Assembly: GCA_950295325.1 (NCBI GenBank)
Contig: OX485806.1
Span: 48,417,169-48,481,168 of the forward strand
Reading direction: 5' to 3'
DNA from: Polytrichum commune
Taxonomy: Eukaryota; Streptophyta; Polytrichopsida; Polytrichales; Polytrichaceae
Length of the DNA: 64,000 nt
Positions 1 through 11,425 of this stretch are shown piece after piece (the stretch's first letter is position 1; the number at the start of each line of letters is the position of its first letter). The translations under genes were made by a program, and so were the position numbers. The notes under the pieces were generated by a model that was not told the DNA's origin, searched no databases, and saw only the letters and a list, made by a program, of their open reading frames with translations.

Positions 1-608
1 GGCATTATAGAGCCCAAAAGGCATGACCACCCAGAGGAACGTGCCCCAGGGAGTCGTGAAGGCAGTTTTATGAATATCTGCCAAGGATATCGCGATTTGG
101 TTGTAGCCGGCATACCCATCCATAAAGCTATAACGAGCGTGGCCACCTACCTCCTCCTCCAACAAAGTAATGAACGGCAAGGGAAAGTGGTATTTCTGTG
201 TATTGGCATTTAACTTCCGGTAATCTACGCATACTCTGAGTTTGCCATCCTTTTTTTTACCAACGCCATAAGTGACACCCAGTCTATAATCTCTACCGAC
301 TTTATAAATCCAACTTGTAACAACCTCTCCAGTTTGGCCTTTACCAACTGCTGCAACTGTGGATTCGTTCATCTCTCCTTCTGCCTAACCGGTCTAGCAC
401 CTGGAATCAACGGAATACGATGCTCTACCATCTCACGAGGTATTCCCTTAAGCTCATCATACGACCACGCAAATGTATCATTGAACTCGTCCACTAAAGC
501 GATGTACTCCTTCACCTCACTCTTTTCTAACCTGGAGCCCATCTTCATTTGCATGACCTTCCTGTTTTTGGTCCTCATCTCTACATATCTCCAATTAGTG
601 TCGGACAC
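1..608 (-). pseudogene. Ty3/gypsy reverse transcriptase fragment (element TY3-1), runs off left edge
   Basis: Read on the minus strand, the last 300 bases give the N-terminal half of a Ty3/gypsy reverse transcriptase, including YRKLN, the FMDGYAGYNQI block that carries the first catalytic Asp, and FTTPWGTFLWVVMPFGL. The YxDD box would lie beyond position 1. Upstream, 608-369 encodes the usual protease-RT connector ending in IPGARPVRQKER. There a TGA or frameshift near 370 separates it from the RT frame, so this copy cannot make a full polyprotein. It is the pol part of the same minus-strand element whose protease, gag and LTR follow at higher coordinates. The RT is very close to the second RT fragment at 23.8-24.4 kb, so the two are one family. 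The family assignment is confident; the inactivity is directly visible. Confidence 0.85.
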
Positions 609-614
609 ATGGGA

Positions 615-974
615 CTATTCCGTGGTATTCCGATACCAATCCGGAGGGACATTCGGATAATCCTTGACATCTTCGCCTACCATTATCCCAGTCGAAGTGG
701 TTTTGAAGTGAAGAGGTGCTTCTAACAATGCAATGTCCCCCAATACCTCCATGTCTTGGGTCCCATCTACATGTACCAAGCCCACGTCACATTCTTCTAC
801 TACATCTACCCATGGAGTCAATCCTCCTCGTAACCAATCCTCTTCCATGAATACCTCACATGGTTCCAACAAGGCGTACTCCTCCCTCTTTGAGCTAACA
901 TTGGCATCCCTCGAGTAGTCGTGGTGGGAAATTACCATCACATCGCACACCGAATCTGATATTTCTTCAGCCAC
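615..974 (-). pseudogene. Ty3/gypsy protease-RT linker region of TY3-1
   Basis: An open stretch of 119 codons lies between the protease and the RT of the same element. It has no recognisable catalytic motif; it is acidic and contains PNVPPDWYRN close to its end, which passes into the RT connector after a stop. Its position and frame relation show it belongs to the pol polyprotein. From 975 to 1122 the frame is broken and holds only remnants of the same region. I infer linker sequence and no separate gene. Confidence 0.55.
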
Positions 975-1122
975 TTGGCATACTCTCCGCGATCACTTCA
1001 CTAGTAGAATTTAGGACCTAGACTGATTAACTCGGCGTCGGATGGCACCTCATTCCTACCCGAATGGACCACCCCTACCAATGTCCTTTGTTTTTTTATC
1101 CCCCTCATACTCTTCTTCCTCC

Positions 1123-1680
1123 TCATCCGAAGAGGGAGTGATTTCTTTCTTTATCCAGCGACCTAATGGCATACGCCATTCTCAACCAAGGCCTTCCTAA
1201 CAAAATGGAAAATGCATCCTTGTCTGAATGCATCTTAATGATATGAAAGGTGACAATGTACTCTTCTCCCCCTGTCTTGATCCTACAATCTTTAATCATT
1301 CCCAAAGGCATCGAGGGACTTTGGTTGGCCATATTGATGACAAAGGATGGTGGACATGTCAAACTGAGGCCAAGTTTTTTCATTGTGTGCTCCGGGAAAA
1401 TGTTTAACCCACTTCCCCCATCAACCATTACATTGGGTACCACCTTGTCCACCACTATGACCTCTATCTCAACTGCCTTCACGTCACGACCTTTGCCCGA
1501 CAATTGCACTGTAGTTGCCAACCTGGCCTTCGTCTTCCTAGTTCTCCTGTTTACCGGCATCCCCTCCTTGAGAGTTTTACGAGCCATGGGTGATATTTCC
1601 AATAATTGTCCAAAAGTGATATCGGCCTTGAGCGAACTAAGGTCGGTCCACAAATCATATCCCTCTTGTTTCTCCGACCT
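1123..1680 (-). pseudogene. Ty3/gypsy retropepsin-type aspartic protease fragment (TY3-1)
   Basis: The minus-strand frame reads through a retroviral-type aspartic protease. Its active-site loop is VMVDGGSGLNI, with Asp in the position of D-S/T-G, followed by the hydrophobic flap region and the C-terminal ILLGRPWLR signature typical of plant Ty3/gypsy elements. The enzyme would cleave the gag-pol polyprotein. The reading frame starts inside an alpha-family LTR (the first fifteen codons, 1719-1681, are LTR sequence), so the natural join to gag has been destroyed by that insertion or deletion. The catalytic motif has Gly where Ser or Thr is usual, a variant common in plant elements. Classification is confident; this copy is not functional. 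Confidence 0.8.
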
Positions 1681-2323
1681 TGTCGCATCCCTTGCTAGCC
1701 CCCTTAGCAATCTTCCCAATTTTCCTTTTTAGCAAAGGTTACGAGCGCTAACCCTTCGCATTCCGCCATGCTAATGGTTAGCTCCTCCTACCCCAAACCA
1801 TATAGTTCGTAGGAGGGGAACCAACCCTCCTACTTTGCTTTCAGGACTCACCCCTTAATTGGTAACCAATTCCCAAATGTGGACTTCCATCTATGGAAGT
1901 CCAATCCTATGTTGATCATCGCGTTGCCGGAGCAACACTACAACCACCCGAAGCATACTAGGCAACTATGGCCTCACAATGGGCCAATGCCCATGGAGGC
2001 CTAGCCGTTCGGCCTCGGGTGGGTGAGGCCACACCACCTCACCCATATAAGCCTCTAGGACTCTACGCGGGCCCCTACCCCACCGTCAACCAACCTCTTG
2101 TCTCTCTACCAAGAGTTGGGGCCAAGTGGACATTTTCCTTTAGCTGTTGGGCCTAGAACCCCCCTAGCAGCTTCAGACCATCATAACTTCCTTGTATGAT
2201 GTCTGATCATAACAACCAACCACTTCCTCTTCATCTACGCTTCACGTAGATGCCGATGGACTCCTCACTTGCCCCATTCGGGCAAGTCTTGAGGAAGTTA
2301 TGCCTGTTTGAACCTTGGTAGTC
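1681..2323 (-). mobile_element. Truncated alpha-family LTR between protease and gag
   Basis: Starts at TGTCGC and follows, in reverse orientation, the same sequence as the complete solo LTRs at 10467-11420 and 25261-26221: CTTGCTAGCCCC, then TTCGCATTCCGCCATGCTAAT, then the GTTGATCATCGCGTTGCCGG block, down to GGTAGTCCCG at about 2323. There it changes abruptly into gag zinc-knuckle sequence. About the last third of the LTR is missing, so it is a truncated copy. Protease sequence lies on one side and gag on the other. Confidence 0.8.
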
Positions 2324-2470
2324 CCGATTCTGCCCCACTCTACAAAACTGCTTAGTGTGGCCAGGTTGGCCACACTGGACACACCACAACCCCAAAGCGT
2401 GTCTTCCCGACTCTACCGGAGGTGGACGACCAGGCTGCTAACTTGTAATTATCAAGGACATCTAATCCGT
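2324..2470 (-). pseudogene. Gag zinc-knuckle remnant (TY3-1)
   Basis: The minus strand contains a CCHC zinc-knuckle coding stretch (CGQPGHTKHFC-like, here slightly mutated), nearly identical in DNA to the one at 17590-17660. Zinc knuckles bind genomic RNA in the nucleocapsid part of Gag. The stretch is cut off from the protease by the alpha LTR at 1681-2323. Between 2471 and 2702 lies degraded gag linker. Confidence 0.65.
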
Positions 2471-2702
2471 TCAGCTTTGCATTTGCTTCATCATGGTCTC
2501 CTGAAATCCTAGTTGACTAGCTTCCAACATTTTTTTCCACATCTTCGAGTTGACTGTCCGCCCGAGGAGCTGGAAAAGCTAGTAGTGGCACCGACTCTCT
2601 AACTGCTAATGGCCTAGGTCCCGAGTCGGTAAGTGTTTGGGAAACTTGCCCTACATTTCTCCCTGACTCTCTCTCCAATGGTCTAGGGTGGATGGGTATG
2701 AA

Positions 2703-3621
2703 CTAAGGGATTGATTCATCTTCCTTCCGCCATAGTCTCTCGTAATCCCTGTTCATATGCTCCATTTCCCTAGCCTCTGTCTTATTTGCTGCTAACGTTT
2801 GGGGGTTCTCTCCAACACTCCTCGTATAATACCCGCTTTGAAAAAACCTTGAATAAAGAATTGTTTTAAGCATTGTATCAACAAAACGGGTCCACACTAA
2901 ATCGAACCTCCTAATGTAAGCAGAGATCTCCTCATCACTCTCCTTCTTTATAGAGGCTAATGCTCTCAAGGCGGCACTCTGCCCTACCTCCCGCCTAAAC
3001 TCAATCAAGAAGTCTTTCTGCATTTGTTCCCAATTTCTAAAGTGACCCTCGGGATGGTCCATGTACCACTCGTAGGCTTTGTCTTCCAAAGTGATCGGGA
3101 ACCATACTAACCAGTATCCAAGGTCGGTGATTAGGGAACTAGCTAACATCTTAATGTACCGCTCCATATGCCTCGAGGGATCCTTCGTTCCCCAAAACTT
3201 AAGGAGGTTGGAGGGCATATCTACAGCTGCCAAGTTCCGCGGGACCATGATTGGTAGACCTTTCGGTCTCACCAAAGGGTCAATGGGTGGATTAGGGTGT
3301 GGAGGCCCTTTTTCCCCTTCATGAGCCTTTGTGACTACCGGTGTATCCACTCCCACCTTGCTACCAGTCTCTAGCACCGTCCCTTCTCCGTTCGTCTCAG
3401 TCTCTAATGATAACCCGCCTATCACTGGTAAGGAGCGCCTCCTTCTACGGTTGAGCCTCTACTTCTAACAACTCGCGCACACCTCCTACTTGTCTACCAC
3501 CTTCTTCCCTCTCCTCTGCTTCGTCTATTACCTCTACAATTTTTGGTAGTCTCTTCCGTCGTGTAGCTTGTTCTAATCCTAATGTTAATTCCGGCTTTTG
3601 CGATCGAGTCCTAACATGCAT
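2703..3621 (-). pseudogene. Ty3/gypsy Gag capsid region (TY3-1)
   Basis: The open frame 3425-2703 encodes a retrotransposon Gag domain (PF03732 type), with LPKFWGTKD-like, YEWYMDHPEGHFRNWEQM and LASIKKESDEEISAYIRRFDLVW blocks. Capsid assembly and RNA packaging are the expected role. The likely true start is the ATG at 3621-3619: from it the frame reads HVRTRSQKPELTLGLEQA, parallel to the start of the second gag copy at 18880, followed by a basic patch RRKRLPKI. A stop or frameshift near 3440-3460 separates the N-terminal part from the capsid part. It is homologous along its length to the gag at 18.9-17.8 kb. Non-functional as it stands. Confidence 0.8.
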
Positions 3622-5315
3622 CCACTAGAGAATCGATCGACCCTCACTTGACCAAACTTACCCCTCACTACCTTCTCTCCAATTATATTCCCGGTTGTCT
3701 TGATGTTGTTTAAAACATTGTAGGAGGTGAGAAAAGACAATTCAACAAGCCAACTTAGGTGAACAATCCCAACCAGGGAATGGGCATGCTCATATCATCC
3801 TTCAGTCGAGTTGGAGAATCACCTCCAAACCTTTCTTCCAGATGGCACTTGCCACAATACCACGAGCGAAGGGCGGACCTTTGTTGTGCACTATGCCGAA
3901 GACTGAGGCTTCACCCTCTTGTCTTCAACACGATGCTACAACTAGGGAACTACCCTCTACACTGGATAACGACAATAACGATTACAAAAATCATTCTTTA
4001 ATTATTTAGCATTTTCACTTTGTAGAAAAAAGACTTACCTCGAGCAATATTCCTCGCCATCTATAAGTTAGCATTCACCCTCATGCGCCACTCCTAAGTG
4101 TCGTTCCTCGCTACTACTAATCCCTTGCCTAACTTCCTCTTAGCCTGCCTTCCCAAATCCTGGGCGATAACTTTTAGTTGTCTTGGTAAATAAAGAATTT
4201 TTTTACTTCCAGGTAAAACTCAATAATTTCACCCGGGATAAAAACCTACCATTTTTATCCGAAGGAAAAACATTCAATTAATTACCTGAAGGTAAAAACT
4301 TAGGAATTTACCCTAAGGTAAAACCCTACATTAATTACCAAGAGGTAATTCCCTAAAAATTCACCCTAGGATAAATCCTAAATTACTTCGGCCTAAAAAT
4401 CTATTACCCCCCAGTAGAGTTTACTATTCTAATCGGTCTTCCTATTAGTGTAATCTTAATTATGCCATCCCGAGAAGGTAGAAAGACTTACCTCAAGCCG
4501 TGCTCCTTTCGCTCGACCCCTTCATGCCTTCGTGTCAATTTCACTTGCAAGAATTGCGAAAAACAAAAAATAAAAGAAAATAATTCACCGTTCTTACCTT
4601 AATGGTCAATCAAACTTGGGGGGGAAGGAGAGAACGCCTTTGTCCCATACCCGGGCACATGTTCTCTCCCCTTTGGCTTAAAGGCTCACTGGATGCTCGT
4701 AGAGCAACTGTGGGACGGCCTCCACCTTTTACCTCTAAGCCCCCGTGCTTGACCCTAGCACAAGAGGTAGGAGGGATCCTCCCAACATTTTGTGCGAGTG
4801 TTGGGAGATCGGAGTAAACTCACATTTCCCCCTAACTCCCCACCCGAGTGCGGCTAACAATTACACTCTAATTATAAAGCAGAAAAGGAAGGAAAAGAAA
4901 ATAAATTTGTGCGTTGTTGCCTAGTAAAAATTAAATTTTACTGCAATAAAAACAAAAAGTTACTGTGAAGTAACTTATTTGGTAACTTTCCGCGGCCGCG
5001 GTCAAAAGGTGGCGGTAAAACCTTAAGGTAATTCAATTAATTAGAAGTAATTCTGAATTAATCTTATTTAATTAAGTGATTAATTAAGTGACTAATTAAT
5101 TCACTACTTAACTCGCTAATTAACTACTTAAATAACTAACCAATGACCTAGTTACTTATCTAATCAATTAAGTAATTAATTAATTGCAATTCGTGATTAC
5201 TCCTACTTGGATACAATCAAATCAGCAATGTGCAAGTTAGAGTTGAGGTTGTTTACCTCACTCGAAGTCCTCTTCCACCATCGCATCCACTTCCAACAAT
5301 TTGGACCTCCTCGCT
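3622..5315 (-). other. Untranslated leader of TY3-1
   Basis: About 1.7 kb separate the gag start from the primer-binding site, with no ORF of interest. It holds an array of short palindromes at about 4190-4400 (listed separately), a low-complexity TTAATTAA-rich tract at about 5030-5190, and two similar blocks around 4020-4090 and 4480-4510 that both read AGACTTACCTC. Long leaders are usual for this retroelement type. Confidence 0.5.
4190..4400. repeat. Array of short inverted repeats (TTACC...GGTAA)
   Basis: Successive short palindromic units are visible: TTACCTGAAGGTAA, TTACCCTAAGGTAA, TTACCAAGAGGTAA and a degenerate CACCCTAGGATAAA. They are spaced roughly 30-45 bases apart within the leader of TY3-1. 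Each unit could form a small hairpin. Confidence 0.6.
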
Positions 5316-5335
5316 CCCGGCGGACACACCAATTA
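5316..5335 (-). promoter_or_regulatory. Putative primer-binding site of TY3-1
   Basis: Directly inside the LTR end at 5336 the minus strand reads TAATTGGTGTGTCCGCC. TGG a few bases inside the LTR is what a primer-binding site complementary to a tRNA CCA end looks like. Its location between the LTR and the leader fits. The tRNA species is not identified. Confidence 0.5.
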
Positions 5336-7904
5336 TGTGAGCCCCAATCACCCCCACCCTTCAATTGCGTCCTAGTCCGGGTGGGGGATCATGTGCCACA
5401 TTCAAACATACCATTCACACATGCAAACATGATCAAGCAAATGGGAGAACTGGTGTACATAACACATTTTCTTTGTATTGTCTAGTGTGCAAGCATTTAC
5501 AAATGCTTGAGTTACTCACAAGAGGCTCAAGCCACTAGCTATGTTGTACTAACGCCATGCCTTAATACAATTCCATATCACTTGATGGCACAACTCTTCC
5601 CTGTCCCCTAGCAGTAACACTTCCCATTAACTAGTGTCCTCAAGTCTGGTACTACCAGCAAGTCCTCCCCTAACTTAAGCCCTCCCAGCTCTACCCGCAG
5701 CGCTTGGTTTACCCTACAGGCCACGTATTTCTTGATTACTCTTCCAGCCACGGCACGGCACTCCCTCCTTCCTCCTCAACACCCTACCAGCCGCGCTCCC
5801 GACCAAGATGATCAACCATGAATCTGCAGACTTCCCCGCGCATCTCCCCCATTGTCAGATTGGTAGGAGGAAGCAACCCTGTCCAGCAGCGGCGTCCCAG
5901 GTCTCACGCTGCCCGGTTCAACATCCATCTGCTCCCACCCTGCACAGGAAAAATACAACCATAGCAAGAGAGAAGCATGTAGCCTTGCAACCATTTAGCC
6001 TCAACCCAGCCGCCTGCCCACCTTGCAGGGGTGGATACATCGAATTAAACTTTCACCAGACTAGGCACCCTCGGCAAGGTGACTGCAGTTCCTCGCAGCA
6101 ATTGTTTCTATTAGGTGATCAATAATTCTTTCTTTTTTCGGCTGCAGTGCCATTCATCATGATGTGCAAAGCGCTACAATAAAATAACAAAAAGTGAAAC
6201 CACCCTTGGTGAGGGACAAGGGCAATCCTCGGCGCAATACCACTCACCCACGTACACCCCTCTCATGGAATGCACCGCTCTCTGCCTTTCTACTTGACGA
6301 ACAATGAATGACCAGGTGGACACCCTTTTCCCAACTCAATGTGCCACTGCGTGGGCAACAAAAGTGAATGTAGTGGCTTTACAGGGTGCCCTGCCTCAAA
6401 CCAGTGAAGTTATCAATCGAGCGTCGCCGACCCCTTCTCCTGGTGCAATCTGCTGCTACTAGAACGGAGATCCTTGGACTGAGATTGCTTTTGAACGACC
6501 ATGTACTTCCCCGGTTCATCCCTCTACATGGCAGGGTGAGAATTACACATGTTCCACTGCCTAGCCCTTCCCTGAGGACTATAGACCGCAACAGCAATAG
6601 TCACCTACTTCTCTCATTGGACCAACTCTTTCATTCCTCTCCCAAAGACCACCCACAGTTTGGAGGAAACCACCAAGCACTTCGAATCCCCTCGGCTACC
6701 TAGTCAGGGCTTTGCCTACTGAACGCTCCGTGGGATGCAAGCCCCTGCTAAGATTATGCACATTCACCCAAGGACCACAACCACTGAGGACCTACCTTCA
6801 GTGCACCGGAGTCGTCAAGCAAGGAGCGGCCCGTCCTCCCTTCATTGCGAACATTCCCACGACCGTCCCTACCCATCACCGAACCACAATACATTTGTAC
6901 CCTACCACCTACTCAACTGGAAATTGGGGTTTAAAGAAGGTCTTAACTTGTAGGCATGAAACAACCGCATCGAACATGAATTGGCTTGTCCTCGGAGGAA
7001 GGGAATCCCAAGAGCATGTCGCCTTTGTTGCCTCAAATTCTCTAGCCGCCACTCCTTCTGTTGTAGTGTTAATCCCACGCTCCCAAATTCCTTTTCTTGA
7101 TCTGATGGCCTCCTTATGATGCCTCTCCCGTAGCCTTCTTCCCCGTGGATCCCCCCTACAACCTCAACCAACGGTTTCCCGCATATCCCGCCCCGCTTGC
7201 CTCCAGCGTCTAATGTAGGCTACACCAAAACCGATTCCCTCCCACAGAGGAATTCTGACCCAATCTCATTGGCGAGCCAATAATTCTTTCCCTCAATCTC
7301 TCTTTCCGTTCCTCCTCGATCTTCACTACATCCCCGTGCATCAAAATCTCCTGACCCACACTCTAGCAGCTGATTCTTGTACAACATGAGGCCGAGCTTC
7401 TTTTCTTCGCACAACAGGGTCCTTCCTGCCTTCGACTCTCTCTCCCTTCCTTAGTCTCCAACCCAACAGGGTTTTGCCTTCTCTCTCCCTCTCTCCTTCT
7501 ACCTTTGCATAATGAGGCTCCTCTCCCTTGCCTCTCGAGACCCCTCCAAGCTTCTCTTTTTTTCCCGGGTTGCCTGGCATCTTTCAGGCCGCCCGAGAAG
7601 AAAAACGGGTGAAGGCTTCTTCCCTTGGCCCTTACCCTTTCAAACTCCAGTTTCCCACTCCCCTAGTTGACTTTTCCTCCCCCTAGACTCACACTTAACT
7701 ACTTAACTTTACCCACCATTGATTCTCCTAGGCATCTTGCCTCGCCTAATTCCTAACTCACCACTTGACTTAATGAAATCTAGACTTTAACTCCTTACCT
7801 TTTTTCTTATCTTTATGACTACTCCCGAAAACACAATATTAAGGTTTTAATAAATTTTTATGGTTAAGTCTTCATGTGGGCACAATCTTGGGCTCACAGT
7901 GGGT
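5336..7904 (-). mobile_element. Beta-family LTR, 5' LTR of TY3-1 (2.57 kb)
   Basis: Bounded by TGTGAGCCC at 5336 and GGGCTCACA at 7904, which are perfect inverted termini. The edge sequences match the other beta copies: the CGTCCTAGTCCGGGTG block near the low end is shared with 22146 and 46285, and the GGGCAC...GGGCTCACA end is shared with 20468, 23574 and 47828. All beta copies are on the minus strand. It adjoins a primer-binding site, leader and gag in the same orientation, so it is the 5' LTR of TY3-1. No target duplication is found at 7905 because the partner end lies outside the window. At 2.57 kb it is about 1 kb longer than the two complete solo copies, so it may hold an insertion. Short ORFs inside show no family resemblance. 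Confidence 0.75.
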
Positions 7905-8059
7905 GTGCGTAGAATCTTCTCAAGTATTTTTGATATTTTAGAAACATGTTATTATTTACCCACGTGAAATAATCAAACCGCTCGCGGTTGGGTTAAGATT
8001 TGTGGTCTAAGTAGAAAGAAGGTCAGTTAATAGAAATTAGATTTAGGTTAATTAGTAAG
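7905..8059. other. Flanking DNA, nothing recognised
   Basis: AT-rich flank beyond the beta LTR. No ORF, RNA gene or repeat recognised. Confidence 0.4.
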
Positions 8060-8345
8060 TATGAAGAAATGTAGACAATGGATGAAGGACAGCGAAAGAC
8101 AACGTCGAAGGAATGAATGACAGAGGAAGACGACACCAAATAGGTGAATGACAGCGTAGGACGACATGGAATGGATGAAGGACAACGTAAGACGACGTCG
8201 AATAGATAAATGACAATGTGGGACGACATTGAATGGATGAAAGACAACGTAGGAGGACCCCGAAGGGATTAATGGCAACGTAAGACGACGTCGAATGACG
8301 AAATGACAGCAAATGACAACGTTGGACATAGGACAACAACGAACA
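8060..8345. repeat. Minisatellite, about 31-bp unit
   Basis: Roughly nine degenerate tandem units of the form GAATGGATGAAGGACAACG followed by TAAGACGACGTC. The unit GACGACGTCGAATG recurs through the block. The three overlapping minus-strand ORFs over this stretch, rich in Ser, His and Pro, are repeat translations and not genes. Confidence 0.7.
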
Positions 8346-8944
8346 AATGATGATATTAAACGGATGAGATAGCGAACGGATGAAGGTGTAAACGTCGGAT
8401 GGCAACAAACAGAGGATGATGTCAACGGATGAGATGGCGAGCGGATGAAGTCCGTTGGATCAACCGGATGGGAAATCAAGACCGTTGGATCTAGGGGTTT
8501 AGATAATGGTGGCTAGGGTTGTGACGGCCGTAAAGGCCAACCGTTAGATATAGGTATGACCTAATCTACGACCAATAAGACTTGGTGGTTGGAAGGGGTA
8601 GTCCCCCGAAGGGAGCGCGGGATCTCATTCTCATTCACTCATTCTAGTGGTTAGGACTAGACTTCTCTCTCTCACACACACACTCTTGTGGTTAGCACGA
8701 TTCGTCTCTTGCCCCCTCTCCATGTAGGTAGATGCAATTAGTTGTTGAAATATAAGAATAGGAATGATGGACAAAGGGGTTTATGAACCCCATGAATGTT
8801 GAATAACATGGTTTTAGAACTTTATTGAAGAGATGTGTTATTGTCTAGTTGCATTAGCTTGATATCCTAAGTTATTGGATGTTACTTAATGGTTACTTAA
8901 TCTTCCTTTCAGTAAACTTAACTAGTGTAACATCTAAGATCTTG
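8346..8944. other. Gene-free DNA
   Basis: No coding or RNA feature recognised. It contains a pyrimidine-rich tract (CTCTCTCTCACACACACAC) around 8661-8683. Confidence 0.4.
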
Positions 8945-9400
8945 CCTTAGTCTATACACTAGTTTATGTGTTAGCTTTTACATTATTGTTAGATCAACCC
9001 TCTGTATCTTAGTCTCATGTATTACGTTTTGCATTGGAATCTGCATTAGTCTCCTGCATCAATCTCTTATATTAAACTTATGTATTACGTTCTACATCAG
9101 TCCGCTGCATTAACCCTCTATATTAATCCCCTGCAGTAGATTTTACATTAGACCCTGCATTAGTTTCTTCCATCAACTTCTACATTACTCTCATGCATTA
9201 TATTCGGTATTATTCCTCTGCATTAGCTTTTGTGTTAGGCTTGCGCTACTGTTTTGTATTGGCCTTCTATATCAATATTCTGCATTCGTGCTCTGTGATC
9301 ATGTGTTGCATGTCATGCAGTAATGTCATGCGTGTCATGCAGTATTGTTTGGAATTAATCCTCTGTATCAACCCCTATATTGGTCTCCTACATCATGGGA
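8945..9400. repeat. Degenerate 13-14 bp tandem repeat (CTGCATTAATCCT-like)
   Basis: About 30 head-to-tail variants of a core reading CTGCATTAGTCTC, CTGCATCAATCTC, CTATATTAATCCC and so on, with a period of 13-14 bases. TGCATTA is the most conserved core. The short ORF at 9193-9405 lies in this repeat and is not a gene. Confidence 0.65.
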
Positions 9401-9409
9401 ATTAGAAGG

Positions 9410-10461
9410 TCATTGCTTGGAGGCACTAGAATAGTACACCCATCCGACCAATCTTGTGGGTTGTTACTTCGCTTGGAATGACAATTGTCACCACACCGAG
9501 ATCAAAATGATATGGTTGAAGTCAATTTCCTAAAATCCATGTTGGTTATTGCAACAAAATTTGGTATAAATTGCATAATAACATTTATGTAATGAAATAT
9601 TGTCATAGACAATTGAAGTTTAATAGAAAAATCACTTAGTAATTGGTAGTAAGTGCAATATTATAAGTCTACAAATTTTCTTAGATTATAAAAATTAATG
9701 TTGAATTAATACTTAGTGTTGGTCATACAACACCGAAATGTATAATTAGTATTGATAAAGATAATTAAAATTTTCTATTAGTATTTTAACAAAACATCTT
9801 CTAAAATAGCATTTCATCCTTGGAACACTCCTTTGGCTAATAATACCTTAAAATGTTTTTTAATGCCAATGTTATGTTATGAGCCCTACCAATTAACTCT
9901 CATTTTTGGCCCAAATTGATAGATTCTTGAAGATATTTCCATAAACCGAGCTTGGAATCAGTGTTTCTAACACTCTACCAACCTACCATAGAGGTTTGGG
10001 ATCATTTTCATATTACTAACCAACTAATGTGTTTGATTAGGTTGGCCAACATCTAGAGGTGGTTTTCATAGCTTGACAAAACATTGTAACTAGATGTGTT
10101 GACATGTTTTCCCTTTTGTCCAATTCATGACCAATTGGCATATAAGGTCATAGAAATTGTCAGCTTCTAAAATATTCACAATGTTGTTTTAATGATCTAG
10201 GACCTACAAGTAATAACCCAGTCAGTATATTACTAGGGCCACACATGTACCACTAGTAGCATAATGTTTAATTCTATAGTAATTAAAACACAACTAATGA
10301 AAACTCTAACATCTAGATGTACCAAAGGCAAATTTGATGTCAACCACTCAAATGCCATTTTTGGCCATTTCCACTTAGTTTATTTTTTACAGTTGGTTTA
10401 CCAAGGTCATGTTATTTAAATACATTGCTCAACTCTACCTTAATATAATGATGTTAATGGT
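9410..10461. other. AT-rich gene-free DNA
   Basis: No ORF of note, no tRNA-like or repeat structure recognised. Confidence 0.4.
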
Positions 10462-10466
10462 GAGGT

Positions 10467-11420
10467 TTTTGTGCACCTCTTCATGACAAGTTTCTGGAAC
10501 ACCATGGGCACAAGGGGACCCCGGAGTGACACCCGGGACTTGTGGCGCCGTTGGTGACAGGGCCTCGGGCGTTGGGAACGCCTCCCACCAATGGAGACTA
10601 AGAGTCACAAAGGTAAGTCCATAAGCTATGCATAGCTTATGCCGTGCAAAATCTCGAATGCTAAAAAATACCTTAATCAAAGATGTGATATAGAAACTAG
10701 GGCAATTTGAGTGGGACGTTGTCTTGGGACAACGCCCTGGGATAGCAGTGGCGTGGGTGTGGCTCCCAGGATTGCCAATGCTTGAACATGCATAACTTTC
10801 TTAGTACTAGCTCTAATGGAGCAATCGAGGAATCCATCGGCATTTTTGTGAAACTTAGATGACAATGGAGTGGTTGCATGTGAGCATCAGAGATCATACA
10901 AGGAAATTATGGTGTTATGAAGTTTTTGTGAACCTCCAGTTCTAGTGGCTAAGAGAATATGTATATTTGGCCCCAAATTTTGGTAGAGAAACAAAAGGTT
11001 TCATGGCGGTGGGGTAGAGGCCCTGCTAAAAATCCTTAAGGCTTAGATGGATAAGGCAACGTGGTTGGTTGAACCCACTCGAGGTTGAATGGCACGGCCT
11101 CCAAAGGCATTGGCCCAACATGGGGGCACCATTGCCTAATATGGTTCAAGTTGTTGTAGTGTTTCTCCAACAACGCGATGATCAACTTAAGATTGGACTT
11201 CCATGGATGGAAATCCACATCTTACCATTGGTTACCGATTAAAGGGTGAGTCCTGAATGCAAGTGTAGGAGGGTTGGTCCCCCTCTTGTGAATTCAATGA
11301 TCCGCGGTACTGGGAATTAACCATTAGCATGGCGGAATGCAAAGGGTTAGCGCTTGTGATCCTTGCTAGAATTGAAAAACGACCAAGTTAGTTAAAGGGA
11401 GCTAGCAAGGGGTTGTGACA
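10467..11420 (+). mobile_element. Solo LTR, alpha family, with perfect target duplication GAGGT
   Basis: A 954-bp sequence homologous to the other alpha LTRs. It begins with a mutated TGTCGCGCACCTC (here TTTTGTGCACCTC) and ends GGTTGTGACA. It is flanked by identical 5-bp copies GAGGT at 10462-10466 and 11421-11425. No internal retroelement sequence is present, so it is a solo LTR formed by LTR-LTR recombination after an old insertion. Confidence 0.88.
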
Positions 11421-11425
11421 GAGGT

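Noticed and set aside
8048..8479. Three overlapping Ser/His/Pro-rich ORFs on the minus strand
   Set aside because: They are translations of a 31-bp minisatellite in different frames.
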